Source of the DNA: Galdieria partita
Taxonomy: Eukaryota; Rhodophyta; Bangiophyceae; Galdieriales; Galdieriaceae
Assembly (NCBI GenBank): GCA_025991245.1
Contig: BQMJ01000014.1
Coordinates: 124,001-188,000 of the forward strand
DNA length: 64,000 bases
Reading direction: 5' to 3'
Shown here: in pieces, positions 1-11,767 of the stretch
Position numbering within the stretch: the stretch's first letter is position 1
Layout: each line of letters opens with the position of its first letter
Made by a program: the position numbers and the translations under genes
The notes under the pieces: model-generated
Databases searched by the model: none
What the model was told of the DNA's origin: nothing
The model's input: the letters and a program-made list of their open reading frames with translations, nothing else

Positions 1-1
1 C

Positions 2-460
2 ACGAGTGGTTCCACACGTTCTCAACGACAAAGAAGTCGAAGACGCCTTCGAGGTAGGCAACAGGGTCATGACTCAATGTCCGCTTCGAGGAGGGCAAGG
101 AACTCGGAAAGCCCACTCTGTCAAGTTGCTGCCATTAACAATCTCAATATTGTTTGTCCTCAGATTATAAGCGACGAATCTGATGAAAGTTCATCTGGCT
201 ATGCTTCCGATGACAGTTTTTTACAAGAACTTTGGGTGCAGCCAGAAGAGAATTGTGAGCATTCCTCGTTTAGCAGTGAGTGTTCCGAAATTCAAATAGA
301 TTGTAGTTTTGGTTCCAATCGACCAAACGCTAATTTCTTACCTCGTGATATAATGTACAGATACGGCATTGGTGGAGCCAGGGCCACCGGCTGCAGCAGA
401 CAAGTTCTGGGTGGCATTAACCCAAACTTTGTCCCAAAAACACCTGAAAATAAAACCTGA
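2..460 (+). CDS. 3' end of an unidentified gene (partial)
   Basis: The reading frame is open from base 2 to the stop at 458-460, so this is the C-terminal part of a gene that begins before the window. The visible ~152 residues start with a strongly basic Arg/Ser-rich stretch, continue through an acidic serine-rich segment (SDESDESSSGYASDDS), and end in a Gly/Pro/Asn-containing tail (GGINPNFVPKTPENKT). The composition suggests a disordered, phosphorylatable tail of a nuclear or regulatory protein. I recognise no domain. It converges tail to tail with the PDS5 gene about 265 bp downstream. Confidence 0.55.
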   Translation, partial: TSGSTRSQRQRSRRRLRGRQQGHDSMSASRRARNSESPLCQVAAINNLNIVCPQIISDESDESSSGYASDDSFLQELWVQPEENCEHSSFSSECSEIQIDCSFGSNRPNANFLPRDIMYRYGIGGARATGCSRQVLGGINPNFVPKTPENKT

Positions 461-725
461 GACATTTCAAACTGCACCTGTTGAAAAATGAAATATTTTT
501 ACGTGTCTAAAACGTTATTTTAAAAAGCAAGATCTCGCTGTTCAATGTTGCAAAGCTTTCTGGTATTTCCTGTTCTTATCAATTCATAAATGCTTAACAT
601 AAAACATAAATTTGATTATACGTTATGCTTATCCGAAACTTCTATATACACAACTCTGATTTATTTGAGAATAGCAACGTTATCGTGTAAGTGAACAAAC
701 TGAACTTGAAAAAAGCGCTTGTAAA

Positions 726-3700
726 CTAACCGCGCAGCAAGGGCCGAGTGTTGGCGACGATATTTTCATCATTGGCGACATCGTCAGCAAAATCAGATGT
801 TTCTCCCTTCCAAGATGAATTCTTTTCCATCTCATTTTGTCCTGAAACTTCCAGGTTTGAGATCGTACGCAATGAACTGGTAACCAAAGGACCGCTGTCG
901 TCCGATACGGTCAAATGCTTGTGCTTATTTGTTTCAGTTGCAGCTGTCATTCTGTACATTGATGCAGGAAGCGTGAGCATTCCTGTATACTCCGAGAGAT
1001 CCCATTTCTTTCCCTCCTACAAGAATAGATTCAAAGAGAGGACCTATATATCATGGAAAACGCTTACTTGTTTTTTCTTCATTATTGTCAATGCAATTTG
1101 AGCAACTTCCCTTATTGCCTCAGTTCCCGAGGAGAGAGTCAAGTCAGTAGCATCTTCTGACAGCAAGATAGCCCGAAGAATTTGTTGCAAAAACATGGCA
1201 TGATCTTGACGAGTCTCTAATATACGTTCGAAGAAGAAATCAAGACACTTCGAAGTATCGGCAAAGTTATCCTGAACTTTGTCTGTTGGGAAATCAGGAT
1301 GATGTGCCAAAATCCATACTAAATGCATTAGATTGCATTCAGGCAGCAACGAGAAATATGAATGACCGAAGTCAACTTCATTGGACACTTGTTGACTCTT
1401 CACTTGGTTGACATAGAGGTGTCTTATTTGCACAATCTTGGAGGCCAGTCGTATCGCAGAGGTGTAATTTGTCTTGTCGGGATCAACTGCTGTAAGTGCA
1501 AAAAACGAAAACCATTTAAAACTCAGCCGATGATGCAAAAGCTCCTTACAAAGACTCTGCATAAAATCAAGGCGAACTTCCGGAATAGGATCTTGAATAG
1601 TTAATCCTACTTCTAAAAATTCAAAAGGACCAAAAAGTTCCTTTATAAAGGGTTTTCGCTGCATTTTGAGTAATGTCTTTGCACACGCTAGACGAATATC
1701 TCCGAAGGAGTCCGTAGATTCTGGCTGACTTGAATTATCTAGAGTCCCTTTCACGTTGCCCTTTCTTCTTATTATGTCAAAAAGAATATCTAATATCAAC
1801 TTTGGAGAGAATGGTATTGTGGAGATATCTTCGGTATTGATAACTGTGTTTCCTATCAACTTGATAGCCAGCAGATAAATTCGGTGAGAGTTGAACGACT
1901 TCCCAGCAGGGTTCAAAATTTCTTCGAGCGAGAAACAAACAATTTCTTCTAGTGATTCGATACTCTTCACGGAGCCGTGTTTTATAAGCTGCGAAAAAAT
2001 ACAAAGTATTCGCTCAATTCTGTCTTCGTCCAAGTTCAATTTCCAATTTGGCTCGCTTAAGACTCTTTCTATGAACTTTCGCCAAGAGACGTTATTATAT
2101 GAGTGTCCAAACATCTGAGCCAGCGAACCAATCGCATATTTAACTCCTTCATGAGGTAAAGTATCCTTTAAACAAATTTCCGAAAGCAACTGCCATAGGT
2201 TGGACTCGCTGGTCGATTGAAGATCCTTTGCAATATAATATAGAAGTTCGAGGACTCTCAAAAGGTAAACAAAGTCATATCCTTCGTTCTCACAGGCAGC
2301 TCGAGCTGTTTCATTTCTTTTTCGTCGTCTACTTGAGTTTCTCTCGTTAGAGAATATTCTTAATAGCTCTTCTATGCAGCTTATTTGATCATCGAAAAAT
2401 TCTGGAAAGTGTTTTGCAAACATAAGACTGAAATCAAAATGGAGTTTCATCTTTCCAAGCCTAGAATTTGCCTTCGAGCTATTTGAACGAATAAAGTCTA
2501 GAAGTCTTGTTTCGAGCTTAGTATTCGGAGAATAACTGAAAGAGAATGACTTACTCTACAGCGGAAATCTTGTTGAATAGTAAGCAACTGCAGCGGCAAA
2601 GAAAATAACTCTCTACAAAACTCCACAACTCTGTTTTTGCATGGAATACTCTATGAAGAGAGTCCATACTCGCCAGTTTATCCCTGATAGGTGAATAGAG
2701 ACTGCAAATGGAACGCAAATGCTTCACTATGGATCTATTCTTCACTCGAAAGATTGAGTGGAGAAATTCGTCGGCTTTTTTGTGTTCAAGAGCTTTTGCA
2801 AGAAGTTGTATTGCTTCGTTAAAGGAAAGGCCAGACGCATTTCCTTGATTACTGCCGGCATCATTTGCTTTGACAGCATGATTTTTTTCAACAATGGAGA
2901 GCAAGTAAGATAAACATTTGTTTGCTTTGCGATGCTTTGCTATGATAGACTCAAATACTTTTTTTCCACTCTTCAGTCCATCAAAGATGTTGTCAATGTA
3001 GAGCATCAAAGTGGCTCGTTTCTCAAAAGTTTTCACTGCCTCGAAGAAAATGAAACGTTCTATAAGAAAACAGGATTCGTCATCGTTCTCACGGTGGAGC
3101 CTTTCATAAGCAACCAAAAGCTCTTCAGGTATCCAACTCAACTTTCTATTCAGTTCTTTTCGTTGTTCTTTGCTTTTGTTCCAATTTTCTTCGAACATAG
3201 CTAACTCTTGAAGAAATGCTTTCGTTAGTTGCAGAATCGTCTCCTTCCGAATTCTAGCTTTCTTATCGTAAAGTCGAGTGACTACCGACATTAGCGTTTC
3301 TACAGAAAATACAGTCCAATTGGAGCAGATTTTTTGAATAGCAGTTTCTCGAACCTTCTCGTCTGTATCTAAAACTCTTTCTTGAAGGTACTTTTGAATT
3401 TTCACGGAAGTATTTGGATGAATTCTAAGTATTGATTCTGCCACTATACATAGTTCAACTCTTATAGAAGGATCAATATCATAGAAGCGCCCGAGAAGTT
3501 CATCAAATAAATTCTCGTACTTTTCAAACAGGTTTGAATCGGAGGAAGAAAACAGTTTCCCAAGTAGGCGAATACTTTTAGTTCGAACATTGGCATCTTC
3601 CACTTTCAACTCGGCCTCTAATCCAGGAAAAACATAGAGCAGTAGATCAGGGGCGACATAAAACAATTGCTGAACAAGGTCATGAACCCGATCTCGGAGA

Positions 3701-4814
3701 TCACTATCTACAGTCTTTTTATCTACAAAGACTGCATTTAAAAATGAGGAAACAGGCAATTGTAAGCTATCTTTGCATCTCAGTACAAGCATTTTCGCAA
3801 GTTTGTATGATTCAGGAGACTGTTGTGAAAAGGGAGGAATAAGTCTCATAAGGGCAGCATCAAGAACGGGCTGAGAAATTTGATCTGCTTCCTCAACGAC
3901 GTTTGCCATCAATTCGGTCAGGTATAGATGTACTTTATGTGAATGATTCTCAGATATTATTGTGAAACATTTCTCCAGAAGATCGACACTTATCTCTTCG
4001 TCGTTTGCTACGAGAGCAAATGCTTTTGTTGTTGCCAACCTTTCCAAAAGATAGAAATACCATGGAAACAATGAACCTTCAAGATTTTCAAGACCACTCA
4101 GTTGCCTAATGAAAAATGGAAATATTATCTATAAAAAGAATGTTTTATCAGCTTTGATTCAAAACACGTCCAATGATGCACGTAATAATACATACCTTCA
4201 ACTCGTCTTCACTAAAGGGAGTTTCAGGGGCAAACAGTCTAAGAATATCTGCAAGGCAACAAGCTGTTAATATTCGAATGTTCTGGTTCTTGTTTTCAAG
4301 GAAAAAGGAGGCACAGAGATATTTTGCTGCATATGCTAAGTTATTTGATTCTTCCATTGATAGAGAATCTTGTGGAACTGCCATAAGTCGCTCGCAAAGT
4401 GTCTAAGCCAAAATAAAATTTCTTGGCAAACAGAACATCTTTCTACCTTACTCGTATTTCTTTCGTTAGTGCTTCGGGTCCAAGATTACGCCATTGTTCG
4501 AGACCTGATAAATACTTGAGTAACTCAGAACTATTCTTTTCGTTCATTGAGAAATTGTCCTCAACGCTCTGTTTGGTGTTCTTCGCCTCCTTGGCTTCCT
4601 TTAAAGTGGGGGGTTCTGCACTACTTGATTGCGATACTTCGGTGTTTGAAATGTAGGACTCTACTGCTTCGTTTCGTGGAACAGCTACTTGAAACATTTG
4701 AGAAATTGGCCTTGATTCGGCGTTGTTCTTTCTTCTGCGAACATTTTTCGTTTTCGAACTCTGTTTCGGATGACTTGCTTTCTTGTCTCTGTTCCGTTTC
4801 ATTGAAATTGGCAA
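726..4814 (-). CDS. PDS5: Sister chromatid cohesion protein PDS5
   Basis: This is a HEAT-repeat regulator of the cohesin ring, which holds sister chromatids together in the nucleus. The clearest signature is in exon 2, where ILTACCLADILRLFAPETPF matches the conserved PDS5 N-terminal 'accLadilRifaPe.Py' segment. Long helical-repeat exons follow. About five exons are inferred: 4443-4814 (basic Lys/Arg-rich N-terminus), about 4195-4400, about 2551-4130, about 1069-2540, and 726 to about 1017. The last intron has donor GTAAGC and acceptor TTGTAG, and restores the frame into EGKKWDLSEYTG. The total is roughly 1,290 residues, in the usual PDS5 range. Exon edges other than the last intron are approximate. 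The start Met at 4814 lies 440 bp from the divergent RPAP1-like gene. Confidence 0.85.
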
Positions 4815-5255
4815 TCAATTTGGCGCCAAAAATTTTAATGAAAATTCTTGACGATCCTCTTTGAAGTTTCAACGTTGGCCTCCCTGAGAACTTTTTACTT
4901 TGGAATGAAATATTTGCACGATAGTTTTAAGATTTATTTATACTTTTTCAAAATAGATAAATGCTTCTCAGGACACATTGAATTTGAAGCCACTTTTAAG
5001 ACAAAGCAACTCTTCCCGCATGGTAGCATTATCTATTCAAAAGAGTCCAATAAAACTTCAATCTTAGTTCTCTTTATCACAGTTGTTACGAACTTTAAGT
5101 AATTCCTCAAACCAGTGATGTGACAGTGCTACGAAGAAGTTCTCAAGTCGATAGTGTCATGGCTTTTGAGAATTCCACCCAATTCCTACATCTGAAAGAA
5201 TTGGTCGCTGTCACAACTCGAAAGGATTGATGCTTCTACACTCTATATTACTATT

Positions 5256-8200
5256 ATGACGAGTGAACAGTTAATGTCAATTTCAGTCATAGAGAGGCTT
5301 CCTCCATCCAAAGGAAACAAATCTCTTGTGAGCTTGTCAGAACAGAAGGAGAGTTCTAAGCAACGGCTCGATTCCAACAACCAACAGTTAGCACACAAGG
5401 CTCTAGTTTCGGAAATTATACAGTCTTCTAAAGTGGGTGAAACTCAAAATGTTGCTTATTCAACGGAGAACCGTTCTGCTTCGATGAACCAGGATTTCCA
5501 AACTGATGGCGGGACCCGCATACCTTGGGATACAGAAGAGCCACTTGATACAGTAGATTCGCAATCTATTGAAACTCAGGAACTTTGTGTTTTGTTTGAC
5601 CTCTCAGGATGTTTAATTAGAGAGCCTATCGGGGATAAACCTATTAGAATTGAAGAGGTCGGCTCTATCGTAGGTGTTGAAAAACATACATTTTCCTTGC
5701 GTGACCTGATAACTCTTACAAGGAGCACCCAGATTCAACAGAGAGTTGCTGCAGTAAAAGCAATATGCAATATTTTTCTTTCTATTTCGGATGGAACTCT
5801 TACAAACGACGAAGCGTCTTCCGTTTTAGAACAGTTTCAAAGTTACTATGGTCCTTCAGCACTGGTTGACTTACTTGAAATACCGAACTACAGGGTTTTC
5901 CACTATCTTCTTAGCATTGTTTCTTCTTTAATGTATGAGTTTGAAACGAACTTAAGCCATATCGAGGAAAGATGGAACATTGTTGGTTTTCTAGAGGAAG
6001 ATTTGCAGAAGTTAAGCTGGTCAGATAGTCGAACTAGCTCGGAAAATTTCAATAGGTTTGAGAATGTAAACAGCTGGAAAAGACTTATCATTGCAGCTCG
6101 CCTAGTAGAATGCTTCTTTCTTTCGAAGTTCTTGGACAAGTTACATAGATTCGTGAATTTACGTGCTTTGAGAACCAGAGCCTACCATATTCTCTCGCAG
6201 CTTTTCATGAGTTATATTATGTATTATTGTCCTCAAGAACAAGATTTGCGGAACAAAGTGGCCTTTGAAATGGGAAGGGTGCTTGTCAATAATAGCGAAA
6301 GCTGCGATGACATTTTTGTAGCCAAGATGATGACCTGGTGTTTGATGATCTTGCCTACTTGGAGTGAATGCTTGAGGGCAGTACTAAAGCTGGAATCAGA
6401 AAAAACGGTTTATTACAAAATTCAGAGTTTACGTATAGTGATGCATTCGACTGAGGAGAATTTGTCACAATATGATGTCTGGTCTTACTTGAAGGCTATG
6501 ATCAAAAATTGGAAAAACTCAGATTATTTCATAGAGGCATTGCCAACGACACAATGCTTATTACTTTGTATTGAATACTGCAAGCATAAACGGAAGAATA
6601 ATTTGTTGCTTGACAATGAAAGTGATGTGTCATTTGAAATTTCCTCTTTATTAGAATTTTTGATGCAGTATCAGAATCAGAACGATGACGAAGCTATGAG
6701 ATTTTACACTTTATTAGTTGCTGAACTCTTAGTGAGCTTTTTCTTGGGTTTAAGTCATTCGACACGTTGTAGTTTGCAGAAAAAGATGGATACTTTGTTC
6801 AATAGCTTAATTGATATGTTGAAACATTTGGAGAGCTATTTGGATTCTGAAATTGAAAGCTTAGGGGTAGTATTTTCACAAGATACTGAGAAGCAAGCGA
6901 TATTGTTTATGGCTTTGAGAGTTATTTGTCTATTGGAGAGGAGTGTTTGCCTGCAGTTTCCCAATTTTGAAAAATTTATCAATCATGCTTGGAAGACAAT
7001 TGTTAACTATGACAACATGAATAAGGAAGTTTTTGCAGTGTCTTGGGACATTTATGCTTCAAGACACATATACTATATGGTCCTGTTCCTTGCTGATATC
7101 CACATGGAACGTTTGCTTGACAGGCATGTCTTATCTGAACTAAGAAATTGCTTAAGACTTGTTTCCATTGCCCAGTCGCTAGGGTTGTTAAGTATCTGCA
7201 AGAAGTGTTATTATAATGTCTTTGCTCCTGATTCATTGAAAATCGCTTTTAATAGCTGGGACGATGCCAAGCATTTATCATCGTTTTTGGAGTCACAAGT
7301 TGAGAACATTTTACAAAGACATCGAGAGTTTTGGTGCTGGACCGCTCTGTCTACTTTTTTTCATTTAGAAACTTCCAACAGTGATCATAAACAGCAACTC
7401 TTTTTGCTGCTGAGATTTTATATCTTCCTTGTGAAGCAAACGGATGTGTTTGAGTCCATGTACGCTGTTTTCTTTTACGAAATAATGAGACAACTTTTGA
7501 GTGGAACGGCGAGTTGGCATCTTTCTGTAGAACAAGACCTTGAGGAACTTATTTTCTCTCTTTTGAGCTATGACAGTTATCATTCATGTGCCTTGTATCT
7601 TGAAACTGCAGATCTTGGAAGCAGTTTGGTTGACTCGTTGATAGACATGGCCAACAGTCATCTATTTTCCAATGACACAATCGCTTCGAAGATGACGGAG
7701 GTTTTTCAAACTACCATTTTCCATTTTCTATTGAATCCTTCGTATAGAGAAGAGTTTCGGCTTGTTCTGTGGAGGAAGTGTGTGAAATGCAATGTTCAAG
7801 TATGCGATCCTGTGTGGATAACTGGGCCAATTCTGCATTATATGAAACCTTGCACTGATGATCTCTGTTTTATTATTGAAGCGCTTGGAGATATTTCCCG
7901 AGGGTTAGTGAGCGGAGAAAGCTGCTTTTTTATCTACAAGACCATATGCATAAGAGTGGCTACAACTGTGTTCAGGAAGCCTCATTACTGGCATTTACTC
8001 AAGATAATACTGTCCTATTCGTCGTTATATGATATAGCAGATATAATAACAGAAGTTTTCGTTAGCGACATCTTACAGGATAACGAGGAATATGACCAAG
8101 ATCCCGGTGTGCATTCACAGGCGGAAGTTTTTGAACTGCTTCAAAATGCAAACGCGTCGGAAGAAAAAATCAAAGAAAGGTTGAAGCTTGCGGCTGAGCA

Positions 8201-8276
8201 CTTTTCTTCATTCAACCAGCTGCTTCAAAATTGTCCATTTCTCTATTCTTTGTATGCTTCTATCGCTGATTCATGA
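5256..8276 (+). CDS. RPAP1-like RNA polymerase II assembly protein
   Basis: This is an intronless frame of 1,006 residues. Around residues 110-175 the sequence LFDLSGCLIREP...FSLRDLITLTRSTQIQQRVAAVKAI follows the RPAP1/MINIYO C-terminal module: a 'rFdl.G' strand, then a '..L..L.RS..p.QR..AL..L' helix. The rest is leucine-rich helical repeat, as in RPAP1, which in other eukaryotes helps assemble and import RNA polymerase II. The N-terminal ~100 residues are polar and probably disordered. The assignment rests on one motif region, so another ARM/HEAT-type protein is possible. It ends 82 bp from the convergent CLC gene. Confidence 0.55.
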   Translation: MTSEQLMSISVIERLPPSKGNKSLVSLSEQKESSKQRLDSNNQQLAHKALVSEIIQSSKVGETQNVAYSTENRSASMNQDFQTDGGTRIPWDTEEPLDTVDSQSIETQELCVLFDLSGCLIREPIGDKPIRIEEVGSIVGVEKHTFSLRDLITLTRSTQIQQRVAAVKAICNIFLSISDGTLTNDEASSVLEQFQSYYGPSALVDLLEIPNYRVFHYLLSIVSSLMYEFETNLSHIEERWNIVGFLEEDLQKLSWSDSRTSSENFNRFENVNSWKRLIIAARLVECFFLSKFLDKLHRFVNLRALRTRAYHILSQLFMSYIMYYCPQEQDLRNKVAFEMGRVLVNNSESCDDIFVAKMMTWCLMILPTWSECLRAVLKLESEKTVYYKIQSLRIVMHSTEENLSQYDVWSYLKAMIKNWKNSDYFIEALPTTQCLLLCIEYCKHKRKNNLLLDNESDVSFEISSLLEFLMQYQNQNDDEAMRFYTLLVAELLVSFFLGLSHSTRCSLQKKMDTLFNSLIDMLKHLESYLDSEIESLGVVFSQDTEKQAILFMALRVICLLERSVCLQFPNFEKFINHAWKTIVNYDNMNKEVFAVSWDIYASRHIYYMVLFLADIHMERLLDRHVLSELRNCLRLVSIAQSLGLLSICKKCYYNVFAPDSLKIAFNSWDDAKHLSSFLESQVENILQRHREFWCWTALSTFFHLETSNSDHKQQLFLLLRFYIFLVKQTDVFESMYAVFFYEIMRQLLSGTASWHLSVEQDLEELIFSLLSYDSYHSCALYLETADLGSSLVDSLIDMANSHLFSNDTIASKMTEVFQTTIFHFLLNPSYREEFRLVLWRKCVKCNVQVCDPVWITGPILHYMKPCTDDLCFIIEALGDISRGLVSGESCFFIYKTICIRVATTVFRKPHYWHLLKIILSYSSLYDIADIITEVFVSDILQDNEEYDQDPGVHSQAEVFELLQNANASEEKIKERLKLAAEHFSSFNQLLQNCPFLYSLYASIADS

Positions 8277-8358
8277 ACTCATTGTATCCATAAACTGGAT
8301 AATATCCTTTTTTGATATGACACCCGAAAGTTTTCCGCCATTTAATAGCCAACCTACT

Positions 8359-10822
8359 CTAGCCCCTGTGTTTTGGAATGCCTCTATAACCTATTGTACA
8401 GTTGTTAAGTCGTGAATACAACTTCCCTGAACGAGTGGTTACCTTAACTACTGGAGTGTTGTCAGGGATGGTCAACGTGAAAAAATCCATGATGGATCCC
8501 AACTCCAGTGCAAAATCTTCTAGGGACGAAGAGTTGGTATTCAAAATAGAGTACGCTTCATGCAAGTTCGAAAGATGACTAGGTGGCGAGAAATGAACTC
8601 TGGGATCTCTTGAAGCAAGATTGTCGCGATGGCAGAGTCCTAGGACAAATGCTATCGCTTCCCTGGAAACCGATCCAACGATGGCATTTTCTTCGAAAGA
8701 GGTAATAATAGGAAAATTCCAGTATTTGTATTCTGTAATAAGTCGCTCTAAATCCGACAAGCGAAATGAATTTGAAGTTATGCATACTACTGGAGTATGC
8801 ATGATACTGCGCACACTTATCCATCCAGTACGTGAGTTTTCATTTGGAGGATTGCTTCGCAAATAGGGATATCTTTTGATTTTGATGTAAAGCTCATAAA
8901 TGCTATCTACGTGCAAGACATCACCCACCCATTTGGAGACAAGCACGGCAATCATGATTGGAAGTAGATAATGTAAACCGTTTGTCAATTCCATCATAAT
9001 CACAACCAGTGAAACAGAAACTCTAGTAACTCCACCTAACATCTAGATACCTATTAGACAGTCCAAAATCTGCCAAGTTGAATTCTACTCACTGCAGCAG
9101 CACCAGTAACCGCATAGATAGCTGGACTTACGCAAGATGATGAAAGGAGACATTCCCGGAACAAGGCAAACTTTGGATATTTGGTCACTGCGCCCTTCAC
9201 TAATACGCCAATCAGTCTTCCACACAAACCTCCAACAGTCAATGACGGAATAAAAATTCCGGTTGGAAGTTTAATACCAAATGTTATGACTGCAGTAAAC
9301 AGCTTTAGAAAAGTTCCCACAAGTAAAGCTAGCGCAACGTATTTTGAGTTCTTAATGGAGCAAAGATAAGCTTCATTTCTCTTTGCTATGTCATCCAATT
9401 CTTGAGTGTCATCTGAACATTCATTGAAAAGGCTACCTCAAAATGTGAACAGTTCCATAAGACGAAAAACAACACTAACCTAGTGAGAATTTCAGAATTA
9501 CTGCCACTTAAGAAATCGCTAAAATAAAATAGAACGCAAGTCCCCAATGTTACCAGCAAGATTTCTCCGATAGGATGTCGCTTAAAGAAGCCGTGTTTCT
9601 CTTTCAATTTCATCCACAGCAGATTCGTTCTGATAAACACAGTTCCTAATATTCCCCCCACTGCTCCCGTCAATGCAAAGAAAACGATTTCGAACCAATT
9701 CCAAGGAAGGTTGGAAGGAATTTCAAAGATGACCGTTTTTCCATTATAATAAGGATTCATAACCTTAAGCGTCATTGCGGCGACAAATGCACAGTAAAAG
9801 GCATGCCATAAAACCTGACTCGAAAAATATGTAGAAACTTCCTCTAAGCTGAATAGAACACCTCCAACGGGTGCGCCAAAAGCAACTGCAACACCAGCTG
9901 CGGAAGCACATGCCAATAATTCTCTGTATAGTCTGCCATCATGTCGAATGAGAGGGAAAAATGAACAAAGTAGTGCACATAAACAACATCCCAAATGTAC
10001 ATACGGTCCTTCCTTACCGGCAGATAAACCGGCAGCAACAGCTAAAGAAACACCCAACATTTTAACAATAAAAGTAAGACTCGATAAAAACCCCTTCATA
10101 ACGACGCCATTGAGAATAGCCTTTACTTCTGGAATGCCGCTTCCTGCTGCATATGGAGCCAGTGTAATAACTAAAATAGCCCCAATACATGTATAAATCA
10201 AAGAAATGACACAGTATAATAAAAAGTCAACAGTTGCAGACCAACCAGAGAAAATATTTTGCAGTTGAAGAGTAGTGGACCATCTTGAAAACGTTGAACA
10301 CGTATCAAGCGAACTCGTTCCCTCACAACACGTTGCCCAGTTAAGAAACACAGCCATATTACAAACTCCAAACTTAAGATCGGACAACCATTCCACGGCA
10401 ATGTCTAGATAAGCAGCCAGAAAGCCCATCAATAAACCGACGGTAGTTAGCAATAAAGCGACTGCAAAGTTCTTTCTGGTATTGCTTGTCCAGGATTTCT
10501 CACCGTAGCCGTTTCTTATCTTGATTTTATTTGATTCATTGGGCCAGTCTATGACTCTAAAGTCACCTTGACAGTCAGGTCCTCTGTCTCGTGATACGGA
10601 ACGTAATCTCTTCGAGGAAGTCTTTTTATACTCTCCCACGTATTTTGAACTTATCGGAAGTTTATGAAATAGCGATGAAGTTCTGCTGCCACGGGCAAAA
10701 TCTTCACTCTCACCTGAAACGTTCTCTGGAAAAGGTACAATACTTGAATTGCTATTGCGACAAATACCATAGGACTTTTTATTATTCCAAAGGTTCCAAA
10801 TAGGAACTTTTTCTTCAGCCAT
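8359..10822 (-). CDS. CLC-family chloride/proton exchanger
   Basis: This is a voltage-gated CLC membrane protein of the intracellular exchanger type. All hallmark motifs are visible: GSGIPEVK, GKEGPYVH with the gating glutamate, GGVLFSLEEVSTYF with the second (proton) glutamate that marks exchangers rather than channels, and KLPTGIFIPSLTVGG. The C-terminus after VSLVVIMMELTNGL carries a CBS-type region. There are three exons. The first intron (donor GTTAGT, acceptor GAGGTAG) gives ILTSLFNECS. The second (donor GTGAGT, acceptor ATCTAG) gives the canonical AVTGAAAMLGGVTR. A polar N-terminal cytosolic tail of about 110 residues precedes the first helix. It is likely on endosomal, vacuolar or Golgi membranes by family analogy. 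Confidence 0.93.
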
Positions 10823-10967
10823 GTGCTCACAAAAGGATAAACCCAGTTATCATACAATATTCAAGACCTAACCTTATTGAGATCTGTGTGCACTAATCCA
10901 TTTTGGCGCAATTTTTGGTTCAAGAAATTTGCATCTTCCATTTTGTAAAATTTTCGGTCACAACTTG

Positions 10968-11742
10968 TTAACGAGCCCTATTAGCACCACCACTTCGACA
11001 ATCAGGACACCTCCAGACACCTTCAGGAGCTGATGTCAATCCAACGCATTGAAAGTGAAACCATTCGTATGGACACTAAGGGGGAATGTTACCTTTATAT
11101 AGGAACAAATTATTATGCTTCTTACGTTAGTATTATCACAAGCAATCATTTCACCATATGAAACTTGGTTACAATAACAATAACGAGGTTCATTCGGATC
11201 CACCGGCATATCCTCAATTACGGCCAGGTTTGAAAGCTTTCTTTCACTTCGTTCTCTTGAAGACTTTAGGTTCGAGCCGGAACCAACAGTAACTCTTCGG
11301 TCTTGTGCATCCACAGGCCACTTCCCTTCTGCTCTCAAATGTGCTTCAAACTCCCTGAGTTTCTCGTCCAATTGTCTTACATTACGGTCTACGGAATCGT
11401 ATACTTTTTCTGCAAGCTTCACTTTTTGGTCTGTCAAGGCAATCATTTCTCTCTGTGTCTCCTCCAATTCTTTCCAAATATTCTTTAGGCTTTCCGTACT
11501 TCTGCTTTTACTTTGACCCCTTTCCTGACACTCTTCGTTCAGCCTTTCTGCCTCAGCTTGTAACGCTACAGAAACTCGGTAAACTACTTTTTGCCACATT
11601 TAACAAACATACCCACACATCTCGCGTCCAACTCTCTTATCTTTGCAAAATTTTGCTTCAAGTCGTTCGGTAACGAAGATACCTTCCCCAAGACCTCGTC
11701 TAAATAAGAAGGCACACGAGTTTCTAGTTTTCGATAAGCCAT
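10968..11742 (-). CDS. ING-family PHD-finger chromatin reader
   Basis: The product is about 240 residues in three exons. Exon 1 starts [20 protein letters not shown] and ends RELDARCV. A short intron (donor GTATGT) joins it to [12 protein letters not shown] and a long coiled-coil helix, the ING N-terminal dimerisation domain. The last intron (donor GTAAGA) joins DNTN to [13 protein letters not shown]. Together these form the PHD finger [19 protein letters not shown]...[19 protein letters not shown]...WRCPDC with its C4-H-C3 ligands. ING proteins read H3K4me3 and recruit histone acetyltransferase or deacetylase complexes. The start codon lies only 25 bp from that of the divergent Pescadillo gene. 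Confidence 0.88.
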
Positions 11743-11767
11743 TGTAATTGATTGGTCATCCCAACTA
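11743..11767. promoter_or_regulatory. 25-bp divergent inter-start region, ING-like / PES1
   Basis: Only 25 bp separate the two ATGs, which point away from each other. Transcription start sites must therefore lie within one or both coding regions, or transcripts must have almost no leader. No TATA element is visible inside the gap. Confidence 0.5.
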